Shown: positions 50,681 to 61,087, numbered from the stretch's first letter. The stretch is 64,000 bases of DNA from Flavimaricola sp. (GCA_029255105.1 JAQWWH010000016.1:106345-170344), one strand, 5' to 3'. Notes: generated by a model from the sequence alone, not told the origin. Numbers and translations: made by a program.

Positions 50681-53219
50681 TGACGATACGACCGGGCACG
50701 ACGATCAGCTTTTTGACCGGCGCGCCGTCTAAAACGCGAATCACAGCCTCGTCCGCCATGACAAGGGCCTCGATCGCGGCCTTGTCGGCATCCTGGGCCA
50801 CGGTGATCTCGGACCGCCGCTTGCCATTGATCTGGATGGGCAGGGTCACCGTGTCGTCAACCAACAGGGCCGGGTCGGCCTGTGGCCAGGTGGCTGTGGT
50901 CACCAAACCTTTGCCGCCCAGCATTGACCAGACCTCTTCCGCCAGGTGCGGGGTCATCGGCGACATCAGCTGCGCCAGAACCTTGGCCGCCTCGACTCGC
51001 GTCGCGCGGCCAGCCTTCGATTTGGCCAGAGTGTTGGTAAAGGCATACAGCCGGGCAATCGCCGCGTTAAAGCCGAAGGATTCGATGCCCAGCGTGACGT
51101 CGTGAATGGTCTTGTGAAGCGCCTTGCGCAGATCGTCGTCCTGACCCGCCTCTGCGCCCTCAGGGGCGTCAGCGGCCTCTGTGGCAATCCTGTACACACG
51201 GGCAAGGTGCTTGGCCGCGGCATCCGCACCAGAGGCGGTCCATTCCACGTCGCGTTCGGGCGGGCTGTCCGAAAGAACGAACCAGCGGGCGGTGTCGGCC
51301 CCGTAGGACGCAATGATGTTCATAGGGTCCACGACGTTCTTCTTGGACTTTGACATCTTGGCCGACGGGATAACCTCAACCGCCTCGCCGCTGGCCTTGA
51401 CTACAACGCCGTCGGACGTCCGCTCTACCTCTTCGGGCAGATGGTAGACCGGGCGGGCTGCGGCGTCGCGGGTCATGTAGATCTCATGCGTGACCATGCC
51501 TTGGGTGAACAGGGCATTGAACGGCTCAATCGCCTTTTCGGGCAGGTGGCCGGTGATCTGCATCGCCCGCGCAAAGAAGCGGGAGTAGAGAAGGTGCAGG
51601 ATCGCATGTTCGATTCCGCCGATGTACTGGTCGACGTTCATCCAGTACTCAGCATCCGCCATGTTCGTCGGCGTCGTCGCCCGTGGCGCGGTAAAGCGGG
51701 CATAGTACCAGGAAGAATCGACGAAGGTGTCCATCGTGTCCGTCTCGCGCCGTGCGGCTGCACCACAGTTCGGGCAGGCGCAGTCGCGCCAGGTCGGATG
51801 GCGGTCAAGCGGGTTGCCGGGGATGTCAAAGCTGACATCGTAGGGCAGTTCGATCGGCAGGTTCTCTTTCTTTTCCGGCACCACGCCGCAAGCGTCACAA
51901 TGGACGACCGGGATCGGACAGCCCCAGTAGCGCTGGCGGCTAAGCCCCCAGTCGCGCAGGCGGAACTTCGTCACGCCTTCGCCCCAGCCCTGTTTTTCGG
52001 CCAGATCGATGGTGGCGTCGATGGCCTCTTGCCCGGTGGCCACGTCCAGACCGGCAAAATGATCGACCCAACGAACCTTGTCCGACTTGGGCGGGACAAA
52101 AGCGGTGTCGGTGACCGGCGTTGGATCGTCGAGGGCAAAGAAGGTGTCGATGACGGGCAGATCGTATTTGCGGCAGAAATCCAGATCGCGCTGGTCATGG
52201 GCCGGGCAGCCAAAGATCGCGCCGGTGCCGTAGTCCATCAGGATAAAGTTCGCGATCCAGATCGGAAGCTCCCGATCCGGGTGCAGAGGGTGACGGACCG
52301 TCAAGCCAGTATCAAAGCCGCGCTTTTCGGCCTTCTCCAGGGCCTCTTCGGTCGTGCCGCCTTTGCGGACATCGACACAGAAGGCCGCGACCTCGGGGTT
52401 TTCGGCCTCCAGCTGCTTGGCCAGCGGGTGATCGGGCGAAATGCCGACAAAGGAGGCACCATTGAGCGTATCGGGGCGGGTCGTATAGACCTCGACCGTG
52501 CCTTGACCGTCGCTGCGCTCGAACGAAAATTGCAGACCGCGCGATTTGCCGATCCAGTTGGACTGCATCAGCCGCACCTTGGCGGGCCAATTTTCCAACC
52601 CGTCCAGCGCGTCCAGCAGTTCACCTGCCATGTCGGAAATCTTGAAAAACCACTGTGTCAGCTCGCGCCGTTCCACATCGGCACCAGAGCGCCAGCCTTT
52701 GCCGTCAATCACCTGTTCGTTGGCCAGAACGGTCATGTCGACCGGGTCCCAGTTCACCACGGCGTTCTTGCGGTAGACCAGGCCTGATTTCAGCATGTCG
52801 AGGAACAAAGCCTGTTGCTGGCCGTAGTATTCAGGATCGCAGGTGGCGAATTCGCGGGTCCAGTCGATGGACAGGCCCAACGGCTTCATCTGGCCGCGCA
52901 TGTCGGCGATGTTGTTGTAGGTCCAGTCCTTTGGATGGCCGCCCGAGGCCATGGCGGCATTTTCCGCCGGCATCCCGAAGGCGTCCCAGCCCATTGGATG
53001 CAACACGGCATGGCCTGTGGCCAACTTGTAGCGGGCGATCACATCGCCCATCGTGTAGTTGCGCACATGGCCGATGTGGATCCGTCCCGAAGGATAGGGG
53101 AACATCTCAAGCACGTAGTACTTTGGTTTGTCTTCGCTGCGGGTGGCGGCAAAGGTCTGCGCCTCATCCCAGGCAGCCTGCCATTTCGGTTCGATCTCGG
53201 CGGGGGCGTAGCGGGACAT
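50667..53219 (-). CDS. leuS: Leucyl-tRNA synthetase
   Basis: The 850-residue protein has the class I HIGH motif in [16 protein letters not shown] near 42-57, the editing domain ([24 protein letters not shown]), a zinc-type region (CPNCG), and KMSKS in [13 protein letters not shown]. It attaches leucine to tRNA-Leu. The start MSRYAP was preferred to a 7-codon longer one; both are weakly preceded by SD-like sequence. It heads leuS-lptE-holA. Confidence 0.96.
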   Translation of the reverse strand: MSRYAPAEIEPKWQAAWDEAQTFAATRSEDKPKYYVLEMFPYPSGRIHIGHVRNYTMGDVIARYKLATGHAVLHPMGWDAFGMPAENAAMASGGHPKDWTYNNIADMRGQMKPLGLSIDWTREFATCDPEYYGQQQALFLDMLKSGLVYRKNAVVNWDPVDMTVLANEQVIDGKGWRSGADVERRELTQWFFKISDMAGELLDALDGLENWPAKVRLMQSNWIGKSRGLQFSFERSDGQGTVEVYTTRPDTLNGASFVGISPDHPLAKQLEAENPEVAAFCVDVRKGGTTEEALEKAEKRGFDTGLTVRHPLHPDRELPIWIANFILMDYGTGAIFGCPAHDQRDLDFCRKYDLPVIDTFFALDDPTPVTDTAFVPPKSDKVRWVDHFAGLDVATGQEAIDATIDLAEKQGWGEGVTKFRLRDWGLSRQRYWGCPIPVVHCDACGVVPEKKENLPIELPYDVSFDIPGNPLDRHPTWRDCACPNCGAAARRETDTMDTFVDSSWYYARFTAPRATTPTNMADAEYWMNVDQYIGGIEHAILHLLYSRFFARAMQITGHLPEKAIEPFNALFTQGMVTHEIYMTRDAAARPVYHLPEEVERTSDGVVVKASGEAVEVIPSAKMSKSKKNVVDPMNIIASYGADTARWFVLSDSPPERDVEWTASGADAAAKHLARVYRIATEAADAPEGAEAGQDDDLRKALHKTIHDVTLGIESFGFNAAIARLYAFTNTLAKSKAGRATRVEAAKVLAQLMSPMTPHLAEEVWSMLGGKGLVTTATWPQADPALLVDDTVTLPIQINGKRRSEITVAQDADKAAIEALVMADEAVIRVLDGAPVKKLIVVPGRIVNVVM

Positions 53220-53290
53220 TGGAACAGGTCTCTCAAACAAGGGTCAAAGGGCCGAAAGGCCCTGATGTCTGGGTTTAGTGATGCGTGTGC

Positions 53291-53731
53291 CTAGAGAAGG
53301 CCGTCTGCAATGCGAAGTTCCCGAGCCCGGCCAAGGATCGCATCCTCGACAGCCCTTTGGGTTTCGGTGGCAACTGGTCCGCCGCGCGTTGCGATCGCCA
53401 CGTTTAGCGAGCGGGCATCAAGGGCCGGATCGCTAATCAGGACAGTCGCGCGGTACGAGGTGCTGCCGCCCGGCGGTGTGCCATAGCCAAACACGATGAC
53501 CCCGGTAAAGGGATCGACGCTTTCGACAGGCAGAAAGCTGAGGGTGTCGAAGGTGGCAGACCAAAGATAGCGATTGACCGCGACATTCTCGACCCCGCGT
53601 GCCCGAGAGGCCTCGCGGGTTGCATCTGGCCCGGCGCCGCCGCCGAACATTCCGCACGCTGACAGGCCAAGGCACAGTGCGACAGCCAGTGGCAGGGCAG
53701 GCAGCTTTGAAAATGGAATATGTGCCGTCAA
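53291..53731 (-). CDS. DUF3576 lipoprotein
   Basis: The 146-residue protein has a lipobox (LCLGLSACGMF, Cys26) and the DUF3576 body (NRYLWSATFDTLSFLPVESVDPFTGVIVFGYG). Its function is unknown; it is an envelope protein found beside leuS in many Alphaproteobacteria. The only start before the signal is a TTG with a GGGGGG eight bases upstream. It is 71 bp before leuS on the same strand. Confidence 0.75.
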   Translation of the reverse strand: MTAHIPFSKLPALPLAVALCLGLSACGMFGGGAGPDATREASRARGVENVAVNRYLWSATFDTLSFLPVESVDPFTGVIVFGYGTPPGGSTSYRATVLISDPALDARSLNVAIATRGGPVATETQRAVEDAILGRARELRIADGLL

Positions 53732-53828
53732 GGTTCATCCCCCCGGGGTAGTCACGTTGGCCAGATGTGTAGCGAACGGGAGGGGGTGTCACAAGAGCGA
53801 TGGCAATTGCTTCGACTGAGCATTGCCC

Positions 53829-53859
53829 AAAAAGAAAGAGCGGCCCCGAAGGGCCGCTC
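53829..53859 (-). terminator. Rho-independent terminator of the porin gene
   Basis: On the minus strand GAGCGGCCC-TTCG-GGGCCGCTC is followed by TTTCTTTTTG. It ends the porin transcript. Confidence 0.93.
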
Positions 53860-53884
53860 AAACTTGAGTCTATCAGGTTCTAAA

Positions 53885-54943
53885 TTAGAACTTGAAGGAC
53901 AGTTGGGCAGTGATGCCCTGGTTGTACTCGGGGCCACCGATTTCGTCGTTGGCTGCTGCACTTTCGTCGTCAGCGTAGGACATCAGGAACGATGCGCCGC
54001 CGCCCAGATCAACTTCACCAGCCACGTAGTAGTAGACGGTCGAGTTGGTCAGGTCGGAACCAGCACCGACCAGAGCGGTGATGCCGTTGCCAACGTCGTA
54101 GGACACGTCGACTTCAACGCTGTCGGTGCCTGCGTCGCTGTCGTAAGCTGCCGAAACCGCAATCGGGCCGGAAGCGTAGTCAGCCGACACGCCGTAGCTG
54201 TCGTCAGCAATGTCGTTGGATGTGAAGTAGCCACCCAGGGTGACGGGGCCAACGGGGTAGGACACGCCAGCGCCGATCGAAGTCTCGGTGCCGTCGGTTT
54301 CGTATGCCACTTTGACGTCTGCGCCCATGAGGGAGGCAGTACCAGCAATAGCAATGATTTCCGGGGTCGGGCCAAAGGCTTCCTGGTAGGCTGCGATGAA
54401 GCCGAACATGCCGAACGAACCGGTTGCGGCCAACTGCATTGCGTCCAGATCATTGCCACCGATTGCGTCGCCATTGGTGTCAACACCGAACGACACGTAA
54501 GCATTCACGCCAGCGTACATAACGTCGCCGCGCAGGATGCCGTCGAACAGCGCGGTGTCGAAGTGCACGTCGCCGTCGTTGAAGCCGGCAACTGCCGAAC
54601 CGGACACGCCGGACCAGATTGCGTCGCCAACCGGGTCCACGTCACCGAACGACAGGGTCGCCATGTCGGTCGACAGCGACAGAACGTAGCTGGTGTTCAG
54701 CTGGTCCGAACCGCGGGTGGTGTCGCCGTCGTCGTCAGCAAAGTTGATGTCGCCGGTGGCGGACGCGGTCAGACCGTTGTCCAGTTCCTGAGTCATCGTA
54801 ACGGTCAGGTCGGCACCGTAGAAGAAGCCACCTTCGACGGCTTCGTTGTATCCCAGAGTGGCGTCGCCACCAAAGGTCACTTCGGCAGAAGCAACGCCAG
54901 CAAAGGCGAAGATCGAAGCCGAGGCAAGAAGGATGCGTTTCAT
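53885..54943 (-). CDS. Rhodobacter-type general porin
   Basis: The 352-residue protein has a signal peptide (MKRILLASASIFAFAGVASA), then about 16 alternating amphipathic strands, starting EVTFGGDATLGYNEAVEGG and ending TAQLSFKF with the terminal Phe that the Bam machinery reads. Composition is acidic and Gly/Asp-rich, as in the Rhodobacter capsulatus-type trimeric porins. It would allow passage of small solutes. The ATG follows GAGGGGATCTCTT. It is monocistronic with its own terminator. Confidence 0.88.
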   Translation of the reverse strand: MKRILLASASIFAFAGVASAEVTFGGDATLGYNEAVEGGFFYGADLTVTMTQELDNGLTASATGDINFADDDGDTTRGSDQLNTSYVLSLSTDMATLSFGDVDPVGDAIWSGVSGSAVAGFNDGDVHFDTALFDGILRGDVMYAGVNAYVSFGVDTNGDAIGGNDLDAMQLAATGSFGMFGFIAAYQEAFGPTPEIIAIAGTASLMGADVKVAYETDGTETSIGAGVSYPVGPVTLGGYFTSNDIADDSYGVSADYASGPIAVSAAYDSDAGTDSVEVDVSYDVGNGITALVGAGSDLTNSTVYYYVAGEVDLGGGASFLMSYADDESAAANDEIGGPEYNQGITAQLSFKF

Positions 54944-55177
54944 AAGAGATCCCCTCGTTTTTGCATTCCCAAGAATGCCAGTCCAACTAGCATTGGGATG
55001 TCTTTGCGCCCTACGCCCCGGACACTCAAGCAATTTGGGCAAGGGCACGGCGTCCGCCCCATAAATGATGCAACATGGTCACACAGATAGGTTCGGGCCT
55101 TGGGCCATTGCGGGGCGGCCAAAATCCTCTATTCCTTGTGTAAATTGGGTTAACCCAGCGAAAACAGGGGTCTGCAA

Positions 55178-55831
55178 ATGTCGCTAGAGTCGATTCTGTC
55201 CGGTGTCGCCGATGCAGCGAGGGCAGCAAACCGGGATGCCGCCGATGTTACTCTGATCGCCGTGTCCAAGGTTCAGCCACTTGAGAGAGTCGTGGCGATT
55301 CTCGAACAGGGCCACCGCGTATTTGGTGAGAACAGGGTTCAGGAGGCTGCCCAGAAGTGGCCGGAACTGATGGAGCGCTATGCAGGTGTGGCCTTGCATA
55401 TCATCGGACCCTTGCAGACCAACAAGGCCCGGCAGGCGATGGAGCTGGCCCATGCCATCCATTCCCTTGATCGTCCCAAGCTTGCCCAGACATTGGCGCG
55501 GCTGGCCCAGGAACGGGGTGCCTGCCCTGACCTTTATATACAGGTCAACACTGGGGCCGAGGCGCAGAAGGCCGGCATTCTTCCAGATGCCGCCGATGAT
55601 TTCGTGCAGGAATGCCGGTCAATGGACCTGCCTGTGGTGGGCCTGATGTGTATCCCGCCGGTGGATGAAGACCCCGCCCCGCACTTTCAAATGCTTGCCG
55701 ACATGGCTGCCCGCAACGGTCTGTCCGGCCTTTCGATGGGGATGAGCAGCGACTACGCGACCGCCATTGCCCACGGCGCAACCCACGTCCGCGTCGGTTC
55801 CGCCATCTTTGGCGAGCGGGTTCCAACGTGA
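55178..55831 (+). CDS. YggS/PROSC-family PLP-binding protein
   Basis: The 217-residue protein is a PLP-binding barrel of the YggS type: Lys31 in LIAVSKVQP binds PLP, GENRVQEAAQKW follows, then HIIGPLQTNKAR and GLSMGMSSDYATAIAHGATHVRVG-type phosphate site. It controls PLP homeostasis and amino acid balance rather than catalysis. It precedes the malonyl-CoA synthetase by 25 bp on the same strand. Confidence 0.92.
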   Translation: MSLESILSGVADAARAANRDAADVTLIAVSKVQPLERVVAILEQGHRVFGENRVQEAAQKWPELMERYAGVALHIIGPLQTNKARQAMELAHAIHSLDRPKLAQTLARLAQERGACPDLYIQVNTGAEAQKAGILPDAADDFVQECRSMDLPVVGLMCIPPVDEDPAPHFQMLADMAARNGLSGLSMGMSSDYATAIAHGATHVRVGSAIFGERVPT

Positions 55832-55856
55832 TCGCGCGGAAGAGAGGCCCGGCAGG

Positions 55857-57377
55857 ATGATGACCAATCCGCTTTATGATGCCCTGTTCGGTCGCCACGC
55901 CGGCGCCGAGACACCGTTTATATATATGAACGATGGGTCGATGCTGACCCATGCCCGGTTTCTGGCGCGCGCGGCCGCCTTTGCCCATGCCCTGACTGGT
56001 TTAGGCGTGCAGCCCGGCGACCGGCTTGCCGTCCAGATTGACAAGAGTGTCGATGCACTCGCTGTCTATGCGGCCTGCGTTCAGGCGGGGATCGTGTTCC
56101 TGCCCCTTAACACCGCATATGTGCCGGCCGAGGTCGACTACTTCGTCCAGAACTCCGGCGCGGCGCTTGTCCTGTCCTCACCTGACAAGGCGCTGGCCCT
56201 GGCCGAGGTCGCCGCCCGGCATGGGGCGCAGTTGCAAACGTTGGGGACGGGTGGGGACGGAACCCTTGCTGATCTGGCAGAAGGCCAGCCCGCCCATTTT
56301 GCGACGAACCCGCGATCTGACGACGACCTTGCGGCGATTCTTTATACATCTGGGACAACGGGGCGGTCGAAGGGCGCGATGTTGACCCAGGCCAACCTGT
56401 TATCGAACGCCCGGACCCTCGCGGCTGCGTGGGAGTTCACAGCAAACGATGTCCTCCTGCATGCCCTGCCCATCTTTCACACCCATGGGCTGTTCGTGGC
56501 GACCAACACCACATTGGTGGCCGGTGGTGCGATGATCTTGCTGCCTCGGTTCGATCCGGACGCGCTCATCACGCATATGCCGCAGGCAACTACCCTGATG
56601 GGCGTGCCGACATTCTATACCCGGCTCTTGGACGATGCCCGGTTTGATGCCGCCCTGACCGCACATATGCGTCTGTTCGTGTCAGGGTCTGCCCCCCTCC
56701 TTGCCGAAACCCACCGCCAGTTCGAAGGCCGCACCGGCCACCGTATCCTTGAGCGGTACGGAATGACCGAGACCAACATGAACACCTCCAACCCATTTGA
56801 CGGGGACAGACGGCCCGGAACCGTTGGCCCGGCGCTTGCCGGGGTAGAGGTCAGGGTTTGCGACGACAGCGGGGCGGAACTGCCAAGGGGTGAGATCGGG
56901 ACAGTCGAGGTCCGCGGACCAAACGTCTTTGCGGGCTATTGGCAGATGCCCGAAAAGACAGCCGCAGAGATGCGTCCCGATGGCTTCTTCATCACCGGAG
57001 ATCTGGGGCAGATGTCGCAGGACGGCTACCTGACCATTGTCGGTCGGGCAAAGGACCTGATCATTGCAGGCGGCCTCAACATCTATCCCAAAGAGGTGGA
57101 AGAGGCGCTGGACGATCTGCCCGGTGTTCTGGAAAGCGCGGTAATCGGTGTTCCGCATCCCGATCTGGGTGAGGCCGTTGTCGCCGTGGTGGTGCCAGAG
57201 CCGGGCGCACATTTGACATCGGACGCGCTGTTGGCCGCTTTGGCCGACAAACTGGCCCGCTTCAAACAGCCCCGCCACATCGCCCTGATCGATGCGTTGC
57301 CTCGAAATGCCATGGGCAAGGTGCAAAAGGCTGCTCTAAGAGCCGATCACGCCGGGCTGTTTCAGTCCGGGGACTGA
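55857..57377 (+). CDS. matB: Malonyl-CoA synthetase
   Basis: The 506-residue protein is an ANL-superfamily acyl-CoA synthetase: YTSGTTGRSKGAML is the ATP-binding loop near 171-184, RYGMTETNMNTSNP is the malonate-type adenylation motif, GLNIYPKEVEE is the hinge region and PRNAMGKVQK includes the catalytic Lys. The TETNMNTSNP sequence and short length point to MatB, which makes malonyl-CoA from malonate. No matC or matA lies nearby. Two adjacent ATGs are possible starts. The stop overlaps the next, convergent gene by 16 bp. Confidence 0.87.
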   Translation: MMTNPLYDALFGRHAGAETPFIYMNDGSMLTHARFLARAAAFAHALTGLGVQPGDRLAVQIDKSVDALAVYAACVQAGIVFLPLNTAYVPAEVDYFVQNSGAALVLSSPDKALALAEVAARHGAQLQTLGTGGDGTLADLAEGQPAHFATNPRSDDDLAAILYTSGTTGRSKGAMLTQANLLSNARTLAAAWEFTANDVLLHALPIFHTHGLFVATNTTLVAGGAMILLPRFDPDALITHMPQATTLMGVPTFYTRLLDDARFDAALTAHMRLFVSGSAPLLAETHRQFEGRTGHRILERYGMTETNMNTSNPFDGDRRPGTVGPALAGVEVRVCDDSGAELPRGEIGTVEVRGPNVFAGYWQMPEKTAAEMRPDGFFITGDLGQMSQDGYLTIVGRAKDLIIAGGLNIYPKEVEEALDDLPGVLESAVIGVPHPDLGEAVVAVVVPEPGAHLTSDALLAALADKLARFKQPRHIALIDALPRNAMGKVQKAALRADHAGLFQSGD

Positions 57378-58576
57378 CGCTCGCCCGGTTCGGGTAGGAT
57401 GTCGTAGGGGGCAGTCAGGTCCCAGACGTGACCGGGCACCATGTTCTTCATCTTTGAAGGCTCTTCCCGGCGCAGGTGCAGGACGGTTTCGATTGCCTTC
57501 ATCTCGACCCGCGTGCGCGCGAACTCCAGCCCGCGTGGCCCGGTGCGGGGCTGCAGCCAGCCGACAATGCCGCGCAGCCAGTTGGGCATCCGGCGCAGGG
57601 GCAGGCCACCGGCGGCAAGGCGGACGTTCTGGGCAAAGCCCTTGACGGCCGCCGCCCGCTTTCCCTTGGACCCCGGAGTGGACAGGCTGACCTCTGACCC
57701 CAGACCGTCAAGCATCTCTTGTCCGCGCTCATTGCGCACGATCAGCCATTGTTCGCCCTCACCCGCCATATAGCCGACGGTGATGTCCGACAGCCGGTTG
57801 GTATAGTCGACGCAGGTCTTGCAGGTCAGCGGAAAGAAGTCGCGGCGTAGGTCTGACAGGGGAAGGCGCAGAAAGGGGATCTCTTTCTTGCGGCCATCGT
57901 TGAACCGCATCTCAACATGATAGTCGGCCCGGAACTCCAGATAGGTGACGGTATCGGGGGCGTCGGTCAGCAGGCCCAGAAACTCGTGAAAGTTTTCGGT
58001 CGTCGTATTGTCCGAACAGGGTGTGCCGATCACGTAAAGCCGGTCAAAGCCCATGTCGGCCTCGATCTTGCGCAAGGCGTGGACCTGGCAGGGAATCCCA
58101 ATCACGGCGAGGCGCTTGTAGCCCGCCTCTTGGGCAGGCTCCAGCATCGCCAGAAGTGGAGCGTAGCCCATTCGCATCCCGCGTGCCTGTGCCATATCGG
58201 CAGCCCGCGTGATCAGGGCCGGGCGGGGGCGCCAGCGGTCATCGGGGTCGGGCACCATGCAGATGACCGCCTCGACTGCCCCGGTTTCCAGCAGGCCTTC
58301 GGCCAGACGGGTTGTCAGGCCGGTCCATTGGGCCCCTTCGCGGGCAGGCTTGAGCGCGGCCTTATACATGACAGTCGACACGCCGAAAAAGCCCTCGTCC
58401 CCCAAACCGGCGGCGCGGCCGTGCACGGCCTTTTCGGTTTCGGGATAATTGGGGGCAATGAACTGGCAGGCCTTGCCGCAGTCATTGGCGTTCTTCATGC
58501 GCGACAGCCCGCAGTCCGTGCACAGGCGGCGGGGCGCGGGGTCGGCAAAGCGGTCGGGGATCATGGGGGCGGGCAT
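57362..58576 (-). CDS. Coenzyme F420 hydrogenase beta-subunit-like / BciB-HCAR-type iron-sulfur flavoprotein
   Basis: The 404-residue protein has an N-terminal cysteine cluster (CTDCGLSRMKNANDCGKAC), VHGR and EGAQWTGLTTRLAEGLLETGAVEAVIC in the FrhB-N region, CSDNTTTENFHEFLGLL, and CKTCVDYTNRLSDITVGYMAGEGEQW in the FrhB-C region. These match the F420-hydrogenase beta-type family, including BciB (8-vinyl reductase) and plant 7-hydroxymethyl chlorophyll reductase. No photosynthesis genes are seen, and the substrate is not known. The start is the ATG at MPAPM behind AGGG. Confidence 0.75.
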   Translation of the reverse strand: MPAPMIPDRFADPAPRRLCTDCGLSRMKNANDCGKACQFIAPNYPETEKAVHGRAAGLGDEGFFGVSTVMYKAALKPAREGAQWTGLTTRLAEGLLETGAVEAVICMVPDPDDRWRPRPALITRAADMAQARGMRMGYAPLLAMLEPAQEAGYKRLAVIGIPCQVHALRKIEADMGFDRLYVIGTPCSDNTTTENFHEFLGLLTDAPDTVTYLEFRADYHVEMRFNDGRKKEIPFLRLPLSDLRRDFFPLTCKTCVDYTNRLSDITVGYMAGEGEQWLIVRNERGQEMLDGLGSEVSLSTPGSKGKRAAAVKGFAQNVRLAAGGLPLRRMPNWLRGIVGWLQPRTGPRGLEFARTRVEMKAIETVLHLRREEPSKMKNMVPGHVWDLTAPYDILPEPGERQSPD

Positions 58577-58775
58577 GGCCCTGACTATGCCCAGTCCTGC
58601 GTGACTGTCCAGTTTAGTTGACACTTTTCTGGCCAAGATTTTCGACTCGACCCGGCTCTTGTTCTATCGGACGGATCGCATTTTGCCGATGGCCCCGCAA
58701 ATCTTGGGCGAATGGGCCATTTTCATTGCCCTCGATGCTGTATATGACCCCTTCGTCATCAAAGGGAGCCGCCAG

Positions 58776-59798
58776 ATGGGCTACAAGATCGCCGTTGTGG
58801 GTGCCACGGGTAACGTGGGCCGGGAAATGCTCAACATCCTCGCTGAACGGGAGTTTCCCGTGGACGAGATCGTCGCCCTCGCCAGTCGCCGGTCGCTGGG
58901 GTCAGAGGTGAGCTTTGGCGACAAGACGCTCAAGACCAAGGACCTCGATACCTTCGACTTCACCGGTTGGGACATTGCCCTTTTTGCGATCGGGTCGGAT
59001 GCCACCAAGATCTATGCGCCCAAGGCTGCGTCGCAGGGTTGTGTCGTCATCGACAACTCTTCGCTCTATCGGATGGACCCTGATGTGCCGCTGGTCGTGC
59101 CAGAAGTGAACGCCGATGCCGTCCTTGGCTATCAAAAGAAGATGATCATCGCCAATCCCAACTGCTCGACCGCGCAGATGGTTGTCGCGTTGAAGCCGTT
59201 GCATGACCGGGCCGTGATCAAGCGGGTCGTGGTCAGCACCTACCAATCCGTGTCCGGCGCAGGCAAGGAAGGGATGGACGAGCTTTGGGATCAGACCAAA
59301 AGCATCTACAACCCCACCGACAACAAGCCGCCGACCAAGTTCACCAAGCAGATCGCCTTCAACGTCATCCCGCATATCGACGTCTTCATGGAAGACGGCT
59401 CGACCAAGGAAGAGTGGAAGATGGTCGCCGAGACCAAGAAGATCCTCGACAAAAAGATCAAGGTGACTGCCACCTGTGTTCGTGTGCCGGTGTTTGTCGG
59501 CCATTCCGAAGCGATCAACATCGAGTTTGAGGAACATCTGGACGAGGATGAGGCCCGCGACATCCTGCGCGAAGCCCCGGGCTGCATGGTCATCGACAAG
59601 CGTGAAGACGGCGGCTACGTCACCCCGATCGAATGCGTCGGTGATTTCGCAACCTTCATCAGCCGCATCCGGCAGGATTCGACGCTGGATAACGGGCTGA
59701 ACATGTGGGTCGTCTCTGACAACCTGCGCAAGGGTGCGGCCCTGAATGCCGTTCAGATCGCCGAGGTTCTTGGACAGAAGTGTCTCAAGAAGGGCTAA
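58776..59798 (+). CDS. asd: Aspartate-semialdehyde dehydrogenase
   Basis: The 340-residue protein shows VVGATGNVGREML as the NADP loop, NPNCSTAQMVVALKPL with catalytic Cys130, and HSEAINIEFEE with the catalytic His region. It reduces beta-aspartyl phosphate to the semialdehyde, on the way to lysine, methionine and threonine. The start is the ATG behind AAGGGAGCCGCCAG; the track ORF has 39 codons of noncoding extension. Aspartate from the beta-hydroxyaspartate cycle could feed this enzyme. Confidence 0.95.
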   Translation: MGYKIAVVGATGNVGREMLNILAEREFPVDEIVALASRRSLGSEVSFGDKTLKTKDLDTFDFTGWDIALFAIGSDATKIYAPKAASQGCVVIDNSSLYRMDPDVPLVVPEVNADAVLGYQKKMIIANPNCSTAQMVVALKPLHDRAVIKRVVVSTYQSVSGAGKEGMDELWDQTKSIYNPTDNKPPTKFTKQIAFNVIPHIDVFMEDGSTKEEWKMVAETKKILDKKIKVTATCVRVPVFVGHSEAINIEFEEHLDEDEARDILREAPGCMVIDKREDGGYVTPIECVGDFATFISRIRQDSTLDNGLNMWVVSDNLRKGAALNAVQIAEVLGQKCLKKG

Positions 59799-59812
59799 GC
59801 CTTGACGAACAG

Positions 59813-59840
59813 GCCGACCGCCCTTGTGGCGGTCGGCATC
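59813..59840 (+). terminator. Hairpin after asd
   Basis: GCCGACCGCC-CTTGT-GGCGGTCGGC is a perfect 10-bp stem, followed by ATCTTGG with a poor U-run. It is a possible terminator for asd. Confidence 0.5.
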
Positions 59841-59935
59841 TTGGGAAAGGCGCGCGCTGATCAAACGCCACGATTGCTCTTGATCTGAGTTGGCGCTAAC
59901 GCAGAGGCACCAATTTCCTCCAGGGGTGCCCTGAC

Positions 59936-61087
59936 GTGTTTCGATTCATGACCCCTGCGCGCCAGGTCTTTGCGGGCTTTGCCCTTTATGCCTTTGCGCT
60001 TGGCAACATATTTCCCAGGATCGGCCAGGTTCAGATAGCCATGGGCGTCGAAGAAGGGCTGCTTGGCCTTGCTTTGATCGGGGCACCTGCGGGCACGTTG
60101 ATCGCCCTTACCTTTGCCTCTCCGTTTCTGGACAGGTTGGGCTTTCGATGGGCGCTTTTGATTGGCACGCCGCTGCTGGCGGTCTTCTACGCCATCGCGG
60201 TCCATGCGTCGTCACCCGGCATACTGTTTCTGCTTCTTGTCCCCGCCGGTCTGACCATCGGCTGTCTTGAGATCATCCTCAACCTCGAGGCGGATCGGGT
60301 TGAACATGCGGTTGGCCGCAGAATCATGAACCGCGCCCACGCCTTCTGGTCCATCGGCTTTTTCGGAGCTGGCAGTTTTGGGGCCACGATGGCGGGTATC
60401 GGGCTGTCGCCACAGGCGCACCTTGCCATTGTCGTGCCGGTCACCTTGGTTCTGGTCGTCCTGTTTCTGGGCCGTTTTCAGCCTGCCCCCCATCGGCCGG
60501 GCAATAGCGCAGAGGCGACCCCCCATTTCGCAGCCCCCTCCTGGCCGATCGTCATCCTTGTGGCGTTCACCCTTAGTGCCATGCTGATGGAGGGTGCTTC
60601 GATTGACTGGTCGGCCATCTACATGCGCGACGTTTTTGCCATGCCGCCTTTTGTGGCGGGCCTGACAGTGGCCTGCTTTTCGTTCTTTCACGCCCTGTCC
60701 CGGTTCTTTGCGGACGGGCTGGTGGAACGAACGTCCCCGACACTGGTCGCACGGGTCCAGCTCTACATCCTTCTTGCTGGCTGTCTTGCCGTGACATTCG
60801 CTCCCCATCCCGCGATTGCCATGACCGGGTTTGCGCTGATGGGGATCGGTTCGGCGACCATGTTCCCTCTTGCTATGTCAGCCGCTGCTCAGCGGACCGA
60901 CCGGCCTGCCGCGGTCAACGTGGCCGCCCTTGCCCAGTTCTCTTTCATGACCTTTTTGTTGGCCCCGCCGCTCTTGGGTTTTATCGCAGAGCATTGGGGA
61001 ATCAGAACGTCGTTTGGGATCGGGCTTCCTCTCATCATACTCAGCCTCCTGACGACAAAGGCGCTGAACCCAGGCCATAGCCGGTAA
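59936..61087 (+). CDS. MFS transporter
   Basis: The 383-residue protein has twelve hydrophobic helices (FAGFALYAFALGNIFPRI..., and ...AAVNVAALAQFSFMTFLLAPPLLGF) with acidic loops and a short cytoplasmic linker near residue 185. It resembles the FucP/YbjJ group of MFS permeases, with a mid-protein EGASIDWSAIYMRD signature. The substrate is not known. The start is GTG behind CAGGGGTGCCCTGAC; an ATG four codons further in is equally likely. Confidence 0.75.
   Translation: MFRFMTPARQVFAGFALYAFALGNIFPRIGQVQIAMGVEEGLLGLALIGAPAGTLIALTFASPFLDRLGFRWALLIGTPLLAVFYAIAVHASSPGILFLLLVPAGLTIGCLEIILNLEADRVEHAVGRRIMNRAHAFWSIGFFGAGSFGATMAGIGLSPQAHLAIVVPVTLVLVVLFLGRFQPAPHRPGNSAEATPHFAAPSWPIVILVAFTLSAMLMEGASIDWSAIYMRDVFAMPPFVAGLTVACFSFFHALSRFFADGLVERTSPTLVARVQLYILLAGCLAVTFAPHPAIAMTGFALMGIGSATMFPLAMSAAAQRTDRPAAVNVAALAQFSFMTFLLAPPLLGFIAEHWGIRTSFGIGLPLIILSLLTTKALNPGHSR

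Noticed and set aside
51441-52787. 448-codon plus-strand ORF inside leuS
   Set aside because: It is antisense to leuS, which has all class I motifs. No signal, domain or RBS supports it.
53720-55090. 456-codon plus-strand ORF opposite the porin gene
   Set aside because: It is antisense to a porin with a clear signal peptide, barrel ending and terminator. Its translation is Val/Gly/His-rich with no recognisable domain; long antisense ORFs arise in high-GC DNA.
57362-58576. Calling the organism an aerobic anoxygenic phototroph
   Set aside because: A BciB-like protein alone does not show this; related F420-hydrogenase-type proteins occur in non-phototrophs and no puf, puh or bch gene is in the window.
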